Notes under the pieces: generated by a model
The model's database searches: none
What the model was told of the DNA's origin: nothing
What the model saw: only the letters and a program-made list of their open reading frames with translations
NCBI RefSeq assembly: GCF_947489565.1
Contig: NZ_CANLEA010000004.1
Span: forward strand, 124,001-188,000
DNA: 64,000 nt
Origin: an uncultured Kordia sp.
GTDB taxonomy: Bacteria; Bacteroidota; Bacteroidia; Flavobacteriales; Flavobacteriaceae
Direction of reading: 5' to 3'
Made by a program: the position numbers and the translations under genes
Part shown: positions 35,875 to 42,383 of the stretch, piece after piece
Position numbering within the stretch: the first letter of the stretch is position 1
How the letters are laid out: each line of letters opens with the position of its first letter

Positions 35875-36444
35875 ATGATAGCCTTAAAACCCGATAAAGG
35901 ACATCTTTTAATTGCTGAACCATCTATTATTGGAGACGTATCTTTCAACAGATCAGTTGTTTTACTTGCTGACCACACTGATGAAGGATCTATTGGCTTT
36001 ATTTTAAACAAACCTTTAAATGTTGATCTTTCAGACTTAATTCCGCAATTTTCAAACGCTAAAACCACGTTTAAAGTATATAATGGCGGACCTGTAGAAC
36101 AAGATAATTTATATTTTATTCATAAAATACCACATTTGGTACCTAATAGTATAGAAATTTCGCTGGGGATTTATTGGGGCGGCGATTTTTCTTCTATTAT
36201 TAAATTATTGGAGGAAGATAAACTACAGCAAGATGACATTAAGTTCTTCTTAGGCTATTCGGGCTGGCATGCCAATCAACTGAGTGAAGAATTGAATTCT
36301 AATTCTTGGATCATTGTTGAAAATGAATTTAAGAAAGAAATCATTTCAAAATCATGCAAATCGATTTGGCGTAATAAAATGATGGAATTTGGAGGCGAAT
36401 ATTTGATTTGGTCAAATGCGCCTGAAGATCCGAGTCACAATTAA
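35875..36444 (+). CDS. YqgE/AlgH family protein
   Basis: This 189-residue protein of the DUF179 family has the expected KGHLLIAEPSI...FNRSVVLLADHTDEGSIGFILNKP, VYNGGPVEQDNLYFIH and FFLGYSGWHANQLSEEL. Family members are small cytosolic proteins with a possible regulatory role, and the biochemical activity is not established. It overlaps nothing and converges with the aminotransferase gene after 2 bp. Confidence 0.93.
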   Translation: MIALKPDKGHLLIAEPSIIGDVSFNRSVVLLADHTDEGSIGFILNKPLNVDLSDLIPQFSNAKTTFKVYNGGPVEQDNLYFIHKIPHLVPNSIEISLGIYWGGDFSSIIKLLEEDKLQQDDIKFFLGYSGWHANQLSEELNSNSWIIVENEFKKEIISKSCKSIWRNKMMEFGGEYLIWSNAPEDPSHN

Positions 36445-36446
36445 AG

Positions 36447-37286
36447 CTACGCTCCTAGTCGAATTCTGACATTCAATTTTGCTATTAAATCTCTCGCAAC
36501 GGTAGATTCAAACTGTTTTTTGCGGTATTTTGTGATGGGTACAATTCCTCGAATTACATTCGTGATAAAAAATTCATCTGCTTTTTGAATTTCAAAAGGT
36601 GAGATACTTTCTTCTTTCAATTCATAATCTGATGTTTTTTCTAGAATTTCTATCAATTGTTTTCTTAGAATTCCTTTCAGACATCCATCGGTAATTGGTG
36701 GTGTTTTGATTGTGTTTCCTTTTACCAAGAAAATATTCCCATTTAAAGCTTCTATGACGCTTTTATCTTCATTTACTAACAAACAGTTGTTCAAGTCATT
36801 TTCTTTCGCGTAAATGCTTCCTAATACGTTTATAACTTTATTATTGGTCTTTAACGTAGAAAGCAATCCTTTGTTGACATAAAAATCTTTGTACAAATCG
36901 ACTTCATAGGCTTCTTCTGAAAGTAAATAAAATGGAGATGCTAGCGAATTTGCCGTGATCATGTATTCTATATCATTAGAAGTTGGCAAATACAATCCGC
37001 CATTTCCTCTATATACTGTAAAACGTACACGTGCATTTTTCAAATCATTCGCTGCTAACACTTTAAGAATTTCTGCTTCTAGGAATTCCATCGTAAAGTT
37101 CATTGGAATTTCCATTCTTAGTATTCGCATGGATTCCATTAATCTGAAATAATGATCTTCCCAAAAAAGAATTTTGTTAGCAACAATTCTGAGGGTTTCA
37201 AACAATGAGTCTCCGTACTTTAGCCCTCTATTTTCAACATCTAAGGTCGTTGTTTCGTCGCTGATGTTTCCATTAAAATTAATCAT
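36447..37286 (-). CDS. Class IV PLP-dependent aminotransferase (PabC/IlvE-like)
   Basis: I start at MINFNGN (37286); the 34 extra residues in the track read through the terminator hairpin of the upstream gene. The fold-type IV pattern is present: ENRGLKYGDSLFETLRIV, then the PLP lysine near TLKTNNKVINVLGS, and a later ECFITN-like segment DEFFITNVIRGIVPI. About 280 residues suits 4-amino-4-deoxychorismate lyase or a branched-chain/D-amino acid aminotransferase, and sequence alone does not decide. The hairpin just before its start is unusual. Confidence 0.85.
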   Translation of the reverse strand: MINFNGNISDETTTLDVENRGLKYGDSLFETLRIVANKILFWEDHYFRLMESMRILRMEIPMNFTMEFLEAEILKVLAANDLKNARVRFTVYRGNGGLYLPTSNDIEYMITANSLASPFYLLSEEAYEVDLYKDFYVNKGLLSTLKTNNKVINVLGSIYAKENDLNNCLLVNEDKSVIEALNGNIFLVKGNTIKTPPITDGCLKGILRKQLIEILEKTSDYELKEESISPFEIQKADEFFITNVIRGIVPITKYRKKQFESTVARDLIAKLNVRIRLGA

Positions 37287-37312
37287 AAAAAAAGCCTTGA
37301 TTTTCTCAAGGC
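37286..37312 (-). terminator. Terminator-like hairpin touching the aminotransferase start
   Basis: On the minus strand GCCTTGA-GAAAA-TCAAGGC is followed by TTTTTTT and then immediately by the ATG at 37286. It should end the upstream START-like transcript or act as an attenuator for the aminotransferase. Confidence 0.65.
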
Positions 37313-37339
37313 AAATATACTTTTTAAAAATGGTTTTTC

Positions 37340-37729
37340 TTAGCGAGAACCTAAAACTTGTTTCAAACTTGCAATTTGGTTTTCCCAAAGTCTTTTTCCT
37401 TCTTCAACTTCTTCATCGTCATCTGCATGATCGATTACGATAAGGGAGACATCTTTCGTAATTTCGTCAACTACGATCTTCATTTCAAAATAATACGATG
37501 TATCTTCATTTTCCTCCCATTGAAAGCGAATGCGTTCATTATTTTTTTTCCCTAGTAACTTAGCTGTTTCTTCACTACCGTCCCAAATAAAGGTAAAAAC
37601 CTCTCCTCTGGAATTCACATTATCTGCATACCATTCGGATAATCCTGAAGGTGTAGACAAATATTGGAACAAAAGCTGTGGTGAAGATTGTATAGGGAAC
37701 TCAATTTCGTATTTAATTTTATCTGACAT
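37340..37729 (-). CDS. START-like (SRPBCC/AHA1-type) domain protein
   Basis: This 129-residue helix-grip protein starts MSDKIKYEIEFPIQSSPQLLFQYLSTPSGLSEWYADNVN and ends with a long helix (KRLWENQIASLKQVLGSR), the organisation of the START-like family that is near-universal in Bacteroidota. A hydrophobic ligand is presumed but unknown. It contains an acidic loop (DHADDDEEVEEG). It is transcribed toward the aminotransferase, with a terminator-like hairpin between them. Confidence 0.9.
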   Translation of the reverse strand: MSDKIKYEIEFPIQSSPQLLFQYLSTPSGLSEWYADNVNSRGEVFTFIWDGSEETAKLLGKKNNERIRFQWEENEDTSYYFEMKIVVDEITKDVSLIVIDHADDDEEVEEGKRLWENQIASLKQVLGSR

Positions 37730-37818
37730 ACTGTATTTCTTGATTATGTTTTGACAATATATACATTAATTGATAAGTTTAAAAGAAAAGAACAAAAAAA
37801 ATAATTTTTGTGTAATAT

Positions 37819-37848
37819 TTGCTCAAAAAAAAATAGTTTATATATTTG
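37819..37848 (+). promoter_or_regulatory. tRNA-Met promoter
   Basis: TTG (37819-37821), exactly 19 nt, then TATATTTG (37841-37848). This is a textbook Bacteroidota promoter, 13 bp before the mature tRNA. Confidence 0.78.
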
Positions 37849-37861
37849 CACCCGCAAACAA

Positions 37862-37935
37862 GGCGAGGTAGCTCAGTTGGTTAGAGCGTCGGATTCATAA
37901 CCCGGAGGTCTCGGGTTCAATTCCCGATCTCGCTA
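37862..37935 (+). tRNA. tRNA-Met (CAU)
   Basis: A full cloverleaf can be drawn: acceptor GGCGAGG / TCTCGCT, D-arm GCTC...GAGC, anticodon loop TTCATAA (CAU), and T-arm TCGGG-TTCAATT-CCCGA. The 3' end is A then CAC, so CCA is not encoded, as usual in Bacteroidota. The sequence looks like the elongator type. It marks the left edge of the mobile-looking region, as tRNA genes often do. Confidence 0.95.
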
Positions 37936-37951
37936 CACCTATAAACACTAG

Positions 37952-37980
37952 AAAAGCTAAGATTCTGAATCTTAGCTTTT
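37952..37980 (+). terminator. tRNA-Met terminator
   Basis: AAAAGCTAAGATTC / GAATCTTAGCTTTT with a minimal loop, followed by a T-run. Confidence 0.85.
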
Positions 37981-37987
37981 TTGCTTT

Positions 37988-38008
37988 CCTAAAACATACC
38001 TAAAACAT
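37988..38008. repeat. Tandem direct repeat CCTAAAACAT next to tRNA-Met
   Basis: CCTAAAACAT occurs at 37988-37997 and 37999-38008, an 11-bp period, 50 bp beyond the tRNA 3' end. Short in-phase direct repeats beside a tRNA are what integrase arm-binding sites look like, but no second end was found. Confidence 0.4.
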
Positions 38009-38023
38009 TTTGGGTTTTATTTT

Positions 38024-39163
38024 TTAACCAGTCAATAACTTAACTGTTTCATTCTCTTCAGTTAGTAATGGAGTTACTTTCTTTAAATTGTTTTTATAAC
38101 TTTGAAAGGTCGCTTTTGTAATTGACTCTTTTGATTGCTCAATCCAGTCATCAAAAATATCATCTAATTGTTTGAACCTGTCTTGGATTTCATTAGAAAA
38201 TTTATAGATTATTTCAAATTTGATATCATCTAAAGATTTGAAAAGTGCGCCAAGCAAAGAACCTAGCCAACTTCCTATGATTGTTCCAATCCCGGGAAGT
38301 AGAAAAGTTCCTGCTATTCCTCCTGCCGCCGCCCCACCCCATGTGAATGCTTTATCATAAGTTTCAACAGCCTCAGAAGCTCTATCTTTTACTAAACTAT
38401 GAGTACTGCCTATAGAAAATGAAGGAGTTACAAATTGTCTTCTTGGGTTCATTAGGATATATTGTAGCAACAAAGCCAATACTCCTATCAAAGCAATAGA
38501 AAGGGGAAACCACCACAAATTTGCTAATTTTAACAAACTTGGGAATGTTTCTCTTAAAAAAGGAAATTCTTTTACAGCATAAACAAATGAAACTGCAACT
38601 GCATCTCCTAGTAAAATTGGATTTCTATATAAATTTAGGAGCCAATATTTTCTTCTTTCGGCATACATATCCTTAAATAAACTAAATAATAAGTCAGCAC
38701 TATTTAGTTTAGTCGCTTTCTCTATTCTTTTAAAATATCTTTTTAATCTAGTATTTGTATCAATAATCTTGTAAGCAATATCTTTTTTAATTACTTGTTT
38801 TAATTCTTTAGAAGAACCCGTTGAATGAACTTTTCTCCTTATGTAATCAATTAAGTCATTTTCTAGCTGTGAACGAAGATCATAATATCTTTCTTCTATT
38901 TCACTGAAATAAATCTCTAAGTTCTCTTTTAAATCAATAGCTAGTTGAATATCATCATCTACCTTTTTCTTACTTTTAACATTAAGGAAGCTTGATTGCA
39001 ATATTGTATAAGCAACAGAAATTGTTATAAATTTATTATGGTCTCCAGTATCAATATTATCGGGATGATACCTTTTAGATAATAATTTATATCGTCTTCT
39101 TATTTCTTGAAAATCACTATTGGGTTTTACACCTAAAATTTTATAAGCAGTATCTTCGTTCAT
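38024..39163 (-). CDS. J-domain protein with membrane segments and glycine zipper
   Basis: Residues 4-60 are a DnaJ domain with the HPD tripeptide (YKILGVKPNSDFQEIRRRYKLLSKRYHPDN). A helical, charged region follows, then two membrane segments around residues ~185-235 (AVAVSFVYAV; WWFPLSIALIGVLALLLQYILM). A glycine-zipper segment lies at residues ~275-305 (GGAAAGGIAGTFLLPGIGTIIGSWLG). It probably anchors a DnaK partner at a membrane. Glycine zippers can also insert into or oligomerise in membranes, so a pore or effector role is conceivable. It is the first gene after tRNA-Met, so it may be island cargo. Confidence 0.7.
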   Translation of the reverse strand: MNEDTAYKILGVKPNSDFQEIRRRYKLLSKRYHPDNIDTGDHNKFITISVAYTILQSSFLNVKSKKKVDDDIQLAIDLKENLEIYFSEIEERYYDLRSQLENDLIDYIRRKVHSTGSSKELKQVIKKDIAYKIIDTNTRLKRYFKRIEKATKLNSADLLFSLFKDMYAERRKYWLLNLYRNPILLGDAVAVSFVYAVKEFPFLRETFPSLLKLANLWWFPLSIALIGVLALLLQYILMNPRRQFVTPSFSIGSTHSLVKDRASEAVETYDKAFTWGGAAAGGIAGTFLLPGIGTIIGSWLGSLLGALFKSLDDIKFEIIYKFSNEIQDRFKQLDDIFDDWIEQSKESITKATFQSYKNNLKKVTPLLTEENETVKLLTG

Positions 39164-39538
39164 TTTTATTATTAAATTGATAATAGGAAATTTAAGCTAA
39201 GTTTAGTTCATCTCCTTACGGTTTTCCGCATTTGAAGTGTTTTTCCATCAATTCAATTTAACTCGTTGCTTTAACGCATTCCAAATTCCCAATTAAACAC
39301 TGTTATCTCACACTTTTAGTGACATGTGGTGTTATCGATCAATTGCAAATATCGCCTCTTGCCTTTGCGCGCTTGCAAGACCAAACCCTGCGGGAACACG
39401 AACATTTTTCTAAAAAGAAAAATAACCGATGTTGTCTTGACCTTTACCTCCGCATCGGCAGATGAAGCATTGTTCGAAACCCAACATGCCAAAAGGGTTC
39501 AACTTAAAAACAATGTTTAATCTTAAAAATTTAAAATT
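39164..39538. other. Non-coding region left of the small element gene
   Basis: About 375 bases with richer G+C in the middle (CTTGCctttgcgcgcttGCAAG can form a stem). It holds the repeat TTACGGTTTTCCGCA at 39216-39230, which is found again at 47498-47512. The tracked ORF 39326-39520 has no protein-like features. It could carry a small RNA, but I cannot assign one. Confidence 0.4.
39216..39230. repeat. Dispersed repeat TTACGGTTTTCCGCA (copy 1)
   Basis: This exact 15-mer is shared with 47498-47512, and both copies are followed by A/T-TTG. CGG-TTTT-CCG is a small inverted repeat. Confidence 0.55.
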
Positions 39539-39946
39539 ATGGCAGTAGCAACAGTAAAACAAAATGGAACAGCGAAAAAAACGCAATCAACAGGAGCCGT
39601 AAAAACAGCCGAAAAGGCAAAAGCAACATCTGCAACTAAGAAACTTGTTCAAGAAGTAATTCCACCAGTCACAAAACCAATTAGTTTACATGACCGTATG
39701 AATAACTTTGAGAAACTTAACGGTTTAGCCAATCAACGCACACGGCTCATGACAACTTTAACGAGCTTAACTAAGTTCAAATACAATAATGGCGACTCAT
39801 GTGTATTTTTAATTCGTGATGAAAATGGCGAAGAATTTAAAACCACGAATACCAATCTTATCCAACTTGTGACTAATCATTTACAAGACACATTACTTCA
39901 CCGCAAAGAAGAAATTGAAAAGAAGATTGTGAAATTTGAGTTGTAA
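39539..39946 (+). CDS. Small hypothetical mobile-element protein
   Basis: This 135-residue protein has an N-terminal low-complexity Ala/Lys/Thr region (AKKTQSTGAVKTAEKAKATSATKK) and an ordered C-terminal part beginning LHDRMNNFEKLNGLANQRTRLM and ending LHRKEEIEKKIVKFEL. Proteins of this style recur in Bacteroidota conjugative elements without known function. It has its own promoter space upstream and a strong bidirectional terminator downstream, which supports it as a real gene. Confidence 0.7.
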   Translation: MAVATVKQNGTAKKTQSTGAVKTAEKAKATSATKKLVQEVIPPVTKPISLHDRMNNFEKLNGLANQRTRLMTTLTSLTKFKYNNGDSCVFLIRDENGEEFKTTNTNLIQLVTNHLQDTLLHRKEEIEKKIVKFEL

Positions 39947-39964
39947 ATAAACCAACTTATTAAG

Positions 39965-39996
39965 AAAATAGCCTCTCGGATTTGAGAGGCTATTTT
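39965..39996. terminator. Bidirectional terminator
   Basis: AAAATAGCCTCTC / GAGAGGCTATTTT with a 6-nt loop and T-run, between convergent genes. Confidence 0.85.
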
Positions 39997-40001
39997 TTTG
40001 T

Positions 40002-40262
40002 TTATTTCTTTGGTGGTTCGTTATCGTTGGCATTATCAAGAATTTTGATATGTGAGTTTAACGCATCTATCCAACAATGTAGATGAAATGCTGTTGGTGT
40101 TCGCACACCACACTCCCACTTGCCAACCAGGCGATCTGCAACACCTAAGATATCATTGACATCATCTTGGGTAAGATTAAGCTCCTTTCTTCTTGTGACA
40201 AGCTGGCTCACAACATCTTTTAAAAAGTCATCGCGGGTTTTATAAGGGTAATTTATTTTCAT
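40002..40262 (-). CDS. XRE-type helix-turn-helix regulator
   Basis: I start at MKINYPYKTRDDFLKD (40262), which has a strong Shine-Dalgarno-like AAAGGAGA 9 bp before it. That is unusual for Bacteroidota and points to a foreign origin. Residues ~22-60 (LVTRRKELNLTQDDVNDILGVADRLVGKWECGVRTPTAFHL) form the Cro/C1-type HTH. The protein has 86 residues. It is divergent from the AlpA-like gene, with a 9-bp inverted repeat between them, a typical switch arrangement near an integrase. Confidence 0.8.
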   Translation of the reverse strand: MKINYPYKTRDDFLKDVVSQLVTRRKELNLTQDDVNDILGVADRLVGKWECGVRTPTAFHLHCWIDALNSHIKILDNANDNEPPKK

Positions 40263-40279
40263 GAGTTTTGTCTCCTTTC

Positions 40280-40304
40280 GACAATTTTGTAACTGAAAAT
40301 TGTC
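40280..40304. promoter_or_regulatory. Candidate XRE operator
   Basis: GACAATTTT (40280-40288) and AAAATTGTC (40296-40304) form a perfect inverted repeat with 7-bp spacing, in the divergent region upstream of the XRE gene. Confidence 0.5.
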
Positions 40305-40445
40305 GCAAAGAATATGCACACAAAATCTTGTGTAATACGCACATAAAACTTCTCATATCATTGTGTGAAAAGCCTGTGCGTAGTGGCTTTAAAAAATATT
40401 TTGTATGTCTTATTTCATCGTAAATCTTTAACCAAAGGAAATGAT

Positions 40446-40727
40446 ATGATTAAAACGATTAATAATAATGATGTGATATTGATAGACCCCGAACAGGAAT
40501 CAAAAGTTGTTGCAGAACTGCTTTTATCCATGAATGCGTTTGTGTCGATTAAAACAGCAGAAATTGCCACAACATTGGATAAAGTCACGCAATACCGCAT
40601 GCGTAAAGAAAAACGTTTCCCCCAACTTTACAGACTTAACCATCATGGATATAGGAAAGCGTATAAGATACAGGATTTGAAAAACTGGCTTGAAAATCCT
40701 GTTTCGTATCAACAGTCGAATGATTAG
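40446..40727 (+). CDS. AlpA-like / excisionase-type DNA-binding protein
   Basis: I start at MIKTINNNDVILID (40446), preceded by AAAGGAAA. The 93-residue protein has a winged-helix-like second half (FVSIKTAEIATTLDKVTQYRMRKEKRFPQLYRL ... RKAYKIQDLKNWLENP) resembling AlpA/MerR-type excisionases. Those set integrase direction or activate excision genes. Its 3' end overlaps the integrase 3' end by 92 bp on the opposite strand, an odd compact convergence. The assignment is by motif style and by its place next to the integrase. Confidence 0.6.
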   Translation: MIKTINNNDVILIDPEQESKVVAELLLSMNAFVSIKTAEIATTLDKVTQYRMRKEKRFPQLYRLNHHGYRKAYKIQDLKNWLENPVSYQQSND

Positions 40728-42087
40728 CTTTATTAAAAACCTTTTCGCGTAACTGCTCAAAACTTGGCACGCTCTCAACGTTTGGACTTTTGATAATAAT
40801 TTCAATGGCTTTGTTGAGAGCGTTTATTGCCATTTTTTTCTCTTTATCGTAAGAGTAATGGTCATAAATTCCTGTCACATCTGACATAGTATGATTAAGT
40901 AAAAGAGAGGCAAAATCACGCCGACCAAACAATCCCGCAACAATAGTTGCTCCTGTTCGTCGTAGATCATGCGGATAAAATTCTTTGCTAATCTGAAATT
41001 TCTTAAAATGACGCCTAAAAACTTGTGAAAGTGTCCATACTTTAAATGGTTTAATTGTTTTGTCAATAATTTGACACCTACCGTTATATCTTGCACTACC
41101 AAAGACCCAATCACTATGTCCTGTGTATTGTTTAACCTCATCAATCAGCGTCATAGCTAAGTTACTTAAATGAACACGGTGCATCCGTCCATTTTTTGAT
41201 GTAGGCATTGTCCAAACACGACTATATGGATCTACATCATCCCATTGCATATTTCGAACCTCAACAGAACGAGACGCTGTACAGAGTAAAAACTTAATAG
41301 CGAGTATTAAACTTGGCGATACGGGAAGTTTTTCAAGACCATGCCAAAATTTATAGATTTCTTTAGGGCTAAGGTGACGTTGTCGTTTTCTCTTTGGCAC
41401 ATCTACTTTAAGTCCGATACAAGGATTATTATTTTGTTCAAGTAGAAATAACCCTGCTCCATAATTAAATAATCGCTTGGTGTATTTCAATAAGTGCCTC
41501 GCTGCACTTGGTTTACCATTGTTAATCTTTGCTCTAACTGCATTCGAAATTTCTCTTGGTGTGATTTGAGCTATCGGTTTTTGCAATAATTCGTCCCCTA
41601 ATCCATTGCGAATAATATAATACTCATTCTTATATGTTTTTTTTCCTGCCTTTTTAGAATGCTCCACATATAAATCCAATAAATAAGAAACAGTTTTGTC
41701 ATCTTTCTTGTTCTTTCTAATCAATCGCTTTTCTTCTAAAGGATCGCCACCAAACTCAACAATAAATTTAATATCAGTGTGCCGTTTACGTGCCTCATTA
41801 AGCGACATCTGCGGGTATCGACCAATACTCATTCTTTTATTCTTATTTTCTACGCGATATTGGACAATCCATGTTCTTATTCCTTTTGGTGAAATACGAA
41901 TACCAAAACCATTTAATCCACGAAACCAATAAATTGTATTTACAGGTAAAGGTTTGAGTTTTTCAATCGCTAAATTTGACAGTATTATGGAAGTTTTTGA
42001 GCTGTTTTTTTGACTGTGTCTTTTCAACTTGTCTACGTACTTGTCTACTTTTGGTCTGTTATTTGATGAAATCGTATGTTTTTGCAT
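40636..42087 (-). CDS. int: DUF4102-type tyrosine integrase (P4-like)
   Basis: I use ATG 42087 (MQKHTISSNN). Residues ~40-125 form the Arm-DNA-binding DUF4102 domain (FRGLNGFGIRISPKGIRTWIVQYRV, RMSIGRYPQMSLNEARKR). A SAM-like core follows. The catalytic domain has the Arg of CTASRSVEVRNMQW, the HxxR of PHDLRRTGATI and a nucleophile Tyr in VTGIYDHYSY. Such integrases usually target tRNA 3' ends, and a tRNA-Arg 3' fragment lies 100 bp upstream of the start, in the classical int-att geometry. The enzyme looks intact. Confidence 0.92.
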   Translation of the reverse strand: MQKHTISSNNRPKVDKYVDKLKRHSQKNSSKTSIILSNLAIEKLKPLPVNTIYWFRGLNGFGIRISPKGIRTWIVQYRVENKNKRMSIGRYPQMSLNEARKRHTDIKFIVEFGGDPLEEKRLIRKNKKDDKTVSYLLDLYVEHSKKAGKKTYKNEYYIIRNGLGDELLQKPIAQITPREISNAVRAKINNGKPSAARHLLKYTKRLFNYGAGLFLLEQNNNPCIGLKVDVPKRKRQRHLSPKEIYKFWHGLEKLPVSPSLILAIKFLLCTASRSVEVRNMQWDDVDPYSRVWTMPTSKNGRMHRVHLSNLAMTLIDEVKQYTGHSDWVFGSARYNGRCQIIDKTIKPFKVWTLSQVFRRHFKKFQISKEFYPHDLRRTGATIVAGLFGRRDFASLLLNHTMSDVTGIYDHYSYDKEKKMAINALNKAIEIIIKSPNVESVPSFEQLREKVFNKANHSTVDTKQDFQASFSNPVSYTLSYIHDG

Positions 42088-42187
42088 GAAAGGCAAATAC
42101 CCCCTATAAAAGAAATTCGGTCATAAAAATTTCTTTTAATAATAGATACTTAGAAAACAATATGTACGCACATGAAGTCGTAAAAAA

Positions 42188-42231
42188 TGGCGCGCCCAGC
42201 AGGACTCGAACCTGCAACCTATTGCTTAGAA
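42188..42231 (-). other. Attachment-site-like 3' fragment of tRNA-Arg(UCU) with encoded CCA
   Basis: The minus strand reads CTTCTAA (anticodon loop, UCU), then GCAAT, AGGTT, a T-arm GCAGG-TTCGAGT-CCTGC, the acceptor 3' strand TGGGCGC, G and CCA. It resembles the 3' half of proteobacterial argU-type genes. No 5' half lies to its right. Encoded CCA contrasts with the host-type tRNA-Met in this window. Position and orientation fit the integrase's att site. Confidence 0.7.
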
Positions 42232-42383
42232 GGAATTACGAGGAATATTTACCTCTTTTAACCCGCTGATTCTAAATACTTTTTTAAAATAATTTTTAAC
42301 TAAATTTGGTTGTCTACTTATGCGCGAACAGTAGCATAAGATTGAAAAAATGTAAAGAAAAAATGAGAATATGATATTAAACT

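Noticed and set aside
37287-37388. N-terminal extension of the aminotransferase
   Set aside because: It reads through the terminator stem and T-run and overlaps the upstream gene; the family starts at MINFNGN.
39326-39520. 64-codon ORF with several Cys left of the small element gene
   Set aside because: No start-site support, unlike any family I know, and composition like structured non-coding DNA.
37862-42231. tRNA-Met and the 42.19-kb tRNA fragment as two ends of one small element
   Set aside because: The two tRNA sequences are different (Met versus Arg-like, no CCA versus CCA), so they are not a direct-repeat pair.
39216-42231. Assembly chimera as the explanation for the mixed island
   Set aside because: Not excluded, but flavobacterial-type genes are interleaved with proteobacterial-type genes across more than 20 kb, which fits a mosaic element better than a single join; long reads would decide.
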